Source: Clavelina lepadiformis | Taxonomy: Eukaryota; Chordata; Ascidiacea; Aplousobranchia; Clavelinidae | NCBI RefSeq assembly: GCF_947623445.1 | Contig: NC_135242.1 | Location: 7,316,001 to 7,380,000 of the forward strand | Direction of reading: 5' to 3' | DNA length: 64,000 nt | In this document: positions 60,075 to 64,000 of the stretch, in pieces | Layout: every line of letters starts with the position of its first letter | How positions within the stretch are numbered: the stretch's first letter is position 1 | Position numbers and translations under genes: made by a program | The notes under the pieces: generated by a model | The model's database searches: none | The model's input: the letters and a program-made list of their open reading frames with translations, nothing else | Told to the model about the DNA's origin: nothing

Positions 60075-61181
60075 GTGGGTTAGGGCTAAGTGGTCTCGGA
60101 GGACTTAGCGACCTTGCCCGACTTGGCCTGGTCGCTGGTGGGCGTGACAGTATTGATCAACGTCTCTTGGAAGAGCGTGCACGGCTTATTTCTACCGTCC
60201 GTTCCCCATTTTCAGACCGAGAACGAATCGAAATGTGAGTTGTGACGACAGCATAATGTTAAGCACTGGAATAAATGCTTTCATTATTTAGTTTTACATT
60301 GTTACAAGGCAACATTAACAGAAATGATAAAAATTGAACTTTTATGGTAGCTTTTATTCTTAAACATGACGTTAGTGATGTTTTCACATTAGCTTCGTGA
60401 AATCAGACGTAATCTGGTTTTTCACCCAACTTGACCTCGTTACATGATCGATTAAATAGTATCTTGGTGAACTAATCAGCGTTAAGAATGTTAGATGGTA
60501 GATTGCAAAACTAAATGATGATTGTCAGCCCTGTCATAACTTGCGTTTCGCAAATGACGACATTGACGGCCATCTGATTTTTGCAACCGCTTGTGTAGAA
60601 GTAGCATCGTAAACTTGTAGTTAATGTCAAGTAATTAGTGTACAATAGGATTCATTCGTTATTAATCCCACGTTTAAACTGAACTTTGTGTGCTGGTAGG
60701 GACATTGCACGTGTCGACAATCGCATCCGAGATATTGATCGTTCGATGGCGGAAACCGAAAGAGGCCGCAACGTTGGACAACCTTCTCTTCCTCCCATGC
60801 CGCCTCCTATGCAAAGAGACCGTGTTCCGGGATCAACAGTTTTTGTCAGAAATTTACCATACAGCTTGACCTGGCAGACATTGAGAGACAAATTTTCTCG
60901 ATGTGGTAAACATGTTTCTGTCAACGATAAGCAGCACTTATAATGAATATGTAGTTTAATTTTGTACTTTTTTTAGTTGTGCGCTCGTGCCTTCTCTTAA
61001 TGATACATATTATTTAGGCCGTGTCATGTTCGCTACAATCAAAACTGAAAACGGCAAGTCACGTGGATTTGGTAATGTCAGGTTTGAAACAGCAGAGCAG
61101 GCGCAAGCTGCTGTTCGCCATTTTCATGGAATGGACATGGAAGGAAGAAAAATAGATGTACATATTGATAACCGTGCCTAG
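60075..61181 (+). pseudogene. Duplicate of hnRNP M exons 11-13
   Basis: Exon equivalents 60075-60234, 60700-60905 and 61018-61181 encode the same residues as exons 11-13 of the parent, including complete RRM3 and the GRKIDVHIDNRA end with stop. All splice sites are intact. There is no upstream coding part except the fragment at 59586-59640, so it is an orphan gene tail unless transcripts read through and use it as an alternative 3' end. Confidence 0.8.
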
Positions 61182-61816
61182 ATTTATGGGACATTAGCGA
61201 GTCATCATGATAAACTCGCCTGTAATTTACTTGTAAATGTGTCGCTTACGAAGCGATTTGAACTGCCAGTTGAGCTGTTCATAAAACGCCTATGTTCTTT
61301 TTGAATATAAATAAATGACTTTTGGTGTCATAACGTTTCTGTCTATGTAATTTTCTTGCCTACTATCAACCTTGACTTCAACATCATTGATCACTGACTT
61401 TTCAATCTATGTATGAATCCGTATGAGTTAGGATAAAACGTATAACAGATGTGCCCTTAGTTTCATCTATTTGTTCATATGATATTCTTAGCACATTATA
61501 AAGTAGTACAGCTGGAGCGCAAGGTGAAGTAAACGTTTCGAGTAAGCACTCCACACTTTTTGTCACCATTTTTCCCAAAAGTTGTAAGCATGTGCATTGT
61601 TAATGGTAGTCAGGAGGTCTACTAGTATTCAAAACGTCATTCAGTAAAATATTCTTTATTTCGTTGCACTAGGAATAGTAATGGTAAAAAATATGATCGA
61701 TAAGTTCATAGCTCTAGTGATAAGGCGCGCTATAGATAAGACAGGACAGGACTGAGCGATTGATCATTAACAAATCAAAAATTCAACCCAGGAAATTCTT
61801 GTAGCAAATCCTCTTA

Positions 61817-64000
61817 CTTCAGATCGATTTCAACCGACTGATCCAATAGGTAAGACTGTATTTCTATTCAATTTAAGTTCAATTCACATTTATTACACTT
61901 AAAAGTATCAAAACCCTAATTTATGTTGCCTGATTTTTCAAACATGCACAGCTGGACTACAAGGTGACATACTCAAAGCTAAAGGAAGTGTTTCAACTCG
62001 CTGGCCGGGTGGTAAAGGTTGATCTTATGCTTGACAAAGACAACAAAAGCAGGGGTATGGCCACAGTGACCTTTGAAGATCCACTAGAAGCTGCACAAGC
62101 CATATGTGAGCGATGTTTATACGTTATAACTAGGGCAACCAAAAGTCAATATGGTCAATTTTTTTTTACCTGCTCAGAATGCTATGAAACAAGCACAAAA
62201 CAAATTTCAGCTTTGTACGACGTGTGGTATAGAAGTTATTAGGTCAGATAAAGTCAAAATGTTACGTTAGGTCAAAATACGGTCAAATTGTTTCTTTAGG
62301 TCTTTTTTTTAGGTCAAAATCTATTAAACTTGTAATTTTGTAACCATTTTGTAATATTTTTCTTCCGTTTTTCTCTTTTCTTGTACCGCAAACAATTCCA
62401 ATCCCGCAAATTTTACTTAGAACCAAAGCCACAAAGAGAGGGAAGGCTTTTCAGCACGTTTGGTGACGTCACGATGTGACGTCATTGCATTTGAAACTGC
62501 AAGTTGTCAATCTTAATACGCAGAAACGAAAAAAAAGTCAACACTAGAAAAGCATTTTGTCATTTTTAAATGCAGTTTTAGATTAGAAAGTTGCTGTAGA
62601 CAGTGTAGAGACTATCAGTATAGCGTTTTTCAAAATGAAGTCAAAATTTAAACTTTTTAGGTCAAAATAAGGTCAAAATGTAAACTTTTTAGGTCAAAAT
62701 AAGGTCAAAATATATACTTTTTAGGTCAAAATGAGGTCAAAATTTGCAAATTTTAAGGTCAAAATTTATAATTTTTAGGTCAAAAAACTGGTTGCCCTAG
62801 TTATAACTTATAATGACCAGAGTTTACATGGGGACAAAGTTTTGTGCCAAATAGTGTGGTATAGTTAACACTTTATAGTTTTTACGAACATTTTCTGGGT
62901 TTGCAGTACAATGTTAATTTTGTAAATGTGTTAACAGCAATGTTGAACAAACAAAAGTTATACGATAGAACAATGATCGTAAAGATGGACAAAGACAATA
63001 ATAAAGGACAGAAAAGAGCACCTGGACTGGGTGGCATTGGACCTTCTCTTTAGTTGCTTCGACCCAACGTAAACTGGGAGGTAAATGCTGTCAGAATAGA
63101 GAAATATGTGCTCTCAATCGCAACATATAAGTAAACCTTTCAAATATTCCAGGTATTGCCGGTCTTGGGGATGGACTAGAAAATAATTTAGTTGGCATGT
63201 TATCTTTTAATGCGTTTGGTATAGTTTGATCTAGGTGTGAAATAGCAGAAGGTACTAGCACCTCACAATTGTTATGATTTTTCATGAGTAGTGACATTCA
63301 GTTGTTTTGGTATATTTTAGCATACACAGTTCATTGGTACTTTTGATTGGAAAATAATTTCTCGATAAATTTTAGGTATCTTTGAATTCGTTGACAGAAT
63401 TATTACGTTTTTTTCAGGTCTAGGTGGATCAAGAGGTTTGTCAGACATGAACAAAAGTAATAGCACCAATCCGCTAGCTGCAGGCTTGACTGCGCTAACG
63501 CAACAAGCAAGCAGGTTGAGTGAAACATTACAGTCTAATCCAGGTAAGTTAAACACATAATTGCATCAATCTTTTCAGCTTCTTTTTTTGTGCAAAGATG
63601 ATGATTTGTTTCAGTCTCGTTCGTCATAGTTGTATTCACAAAATGCAGACAAAAGAACGGCCAACTGATTTGTGCAGTTTAAGTTTAAACAGTGGTTCAT
63701 GAACTTAGTAGAATGCCAGGGGTTGGGTAACTGGTGATTCAGTCTCTCGGGTGTGGGGTTTGATGAAAATCACTGTGTTTGTATCATGTATGTGTATGAA
63801 TTGTGATAAAGGATTCAGTGAATGCATCTACAATGATGTACAAAATTTCTGGGGTTCAGTATCTCTAAAAAGTTAAAGAACCACTGCTTAAAAAGTTAGC
63901 TTGCTTTTACCATCTATATGATATAAAACTATAATTTATTGCAAGCAGCTTGTAACGTTTTCTTCATTAAATATACAGGTGGGTTAGGGCTAAGTGGTCT
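61817..64000 (+). pseudogene. Second copy of the defective exon 7-12 block (partial)
   Basis: Exon equivalents at 61952-62105, 62938-63083 (same TAG, 63051-63053), 63153-63218, 63418-63543 and from 63979 repeat the block at 56609-59585, including all its defects. It is truncated by the window edge. Confidence 0.85.
62131..62799. mobile_element. Second copy of the 669-bp hAT-type MITE
   Basis: It was carried along by the tandem duplication, with the same flanking GTTATAAC pair, the two TGACGTCA sites (62464-62484) and the three DR5 repeats (62659-62739). Confidence 0.92.

Larger units (their letters stand above)
59641..64000 (+). repeat. Second copy of the 5,208-bp tandem unit (cut by window end)
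   Basis: It matches 54433-58792 at a constant offset of 5,208. The unit would end near 64848, so the array may continue outside the window. Confidence 0.9.

Noticed and set aside
1..64000. CRISPR arrays, bacterial operons or rRNA genes
   Set aside because: Introns, polyadenylation signals and metazoan protein families mark this as animal nuclear DNA; the short direct repeats seen are minisatellites or transposon parts.

Overview
The window looks like AT-rich animal nuclear DNA with short exons, GT-AG introns and many small DNA transposons. The gene content (a TMEM68 acyltransferase, a MAK/CILK1-type ciliary kinase, an hnRNP M-type RNA-binding protein and a tandem pair of small membrane-anchored sulfotransferase-like genes) fits a compact chordate genome, most likely an ascidian tunicate such as Ciona. 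The organism is inferred from protein resemblance and overall style; no search was run. Exon models were built by hand from reading frame, splice sites and intron phase. Four of the five close exactly, with every phase matching; the fifth, the hnRNP M model, also closes but rests on a 17-nt first exon chosen by phase.

Layout. Bases 1-10.3 kb: no gene recognised; hairpins, simple repeats and repeat remnants. 10.3-16.4 kb, minus strand: two paralogous four-exon sulfotransferase-like genes, with a large inverted-repeat element in the last intron of the second. 16.4-20.4 kb: intergenic, with foldback repeats. 20.4-23.5 kb, plus strand: TMEM68-like gene of seven coding exons, including a short first exon. 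23.5-28.7 kb: intergenic. 28.7-38.7 kb, plus strand: MAK/CILK1-like kinase of twelve coding exons. It has two alternative first coding exons, each encoding a full glycine-rich loop and catalytic lysine in the same splice phase, and a 19-nt last coding exon. 38.7-44.3 kb: intergenic, with a SINE-like tRNA-derived fragment and MITEs. 44.3-56.1 kb, plus strand: hnRNP M-like gene of thirteen coding exons, including an 8-nt microexon that completes the RNP1 motif of RRM1. 56.1-64.0 kb: broken extra copies of its 3' half.

The 3' end is the most dynamic part. An older partial duplication produced a defective copy of exons 7-12 (in-frame stop, truncated exon 12). A 669-bp hAT-type MITE then inserted into that copy; its 8-bp target duplication is visible and the empty site survives in the parent gene. 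A later event copied a 5,208-bp unit in tandem, apparently identical over most of its length. The MITE carries three perfect DR5 AGGTCA repeats (retinoic-acid-receptor type) and two perfect TGACGTCA sites, now present twice next to an RNA-binding-protein gene. The genes are not an operon and no functional link among them is claimed.
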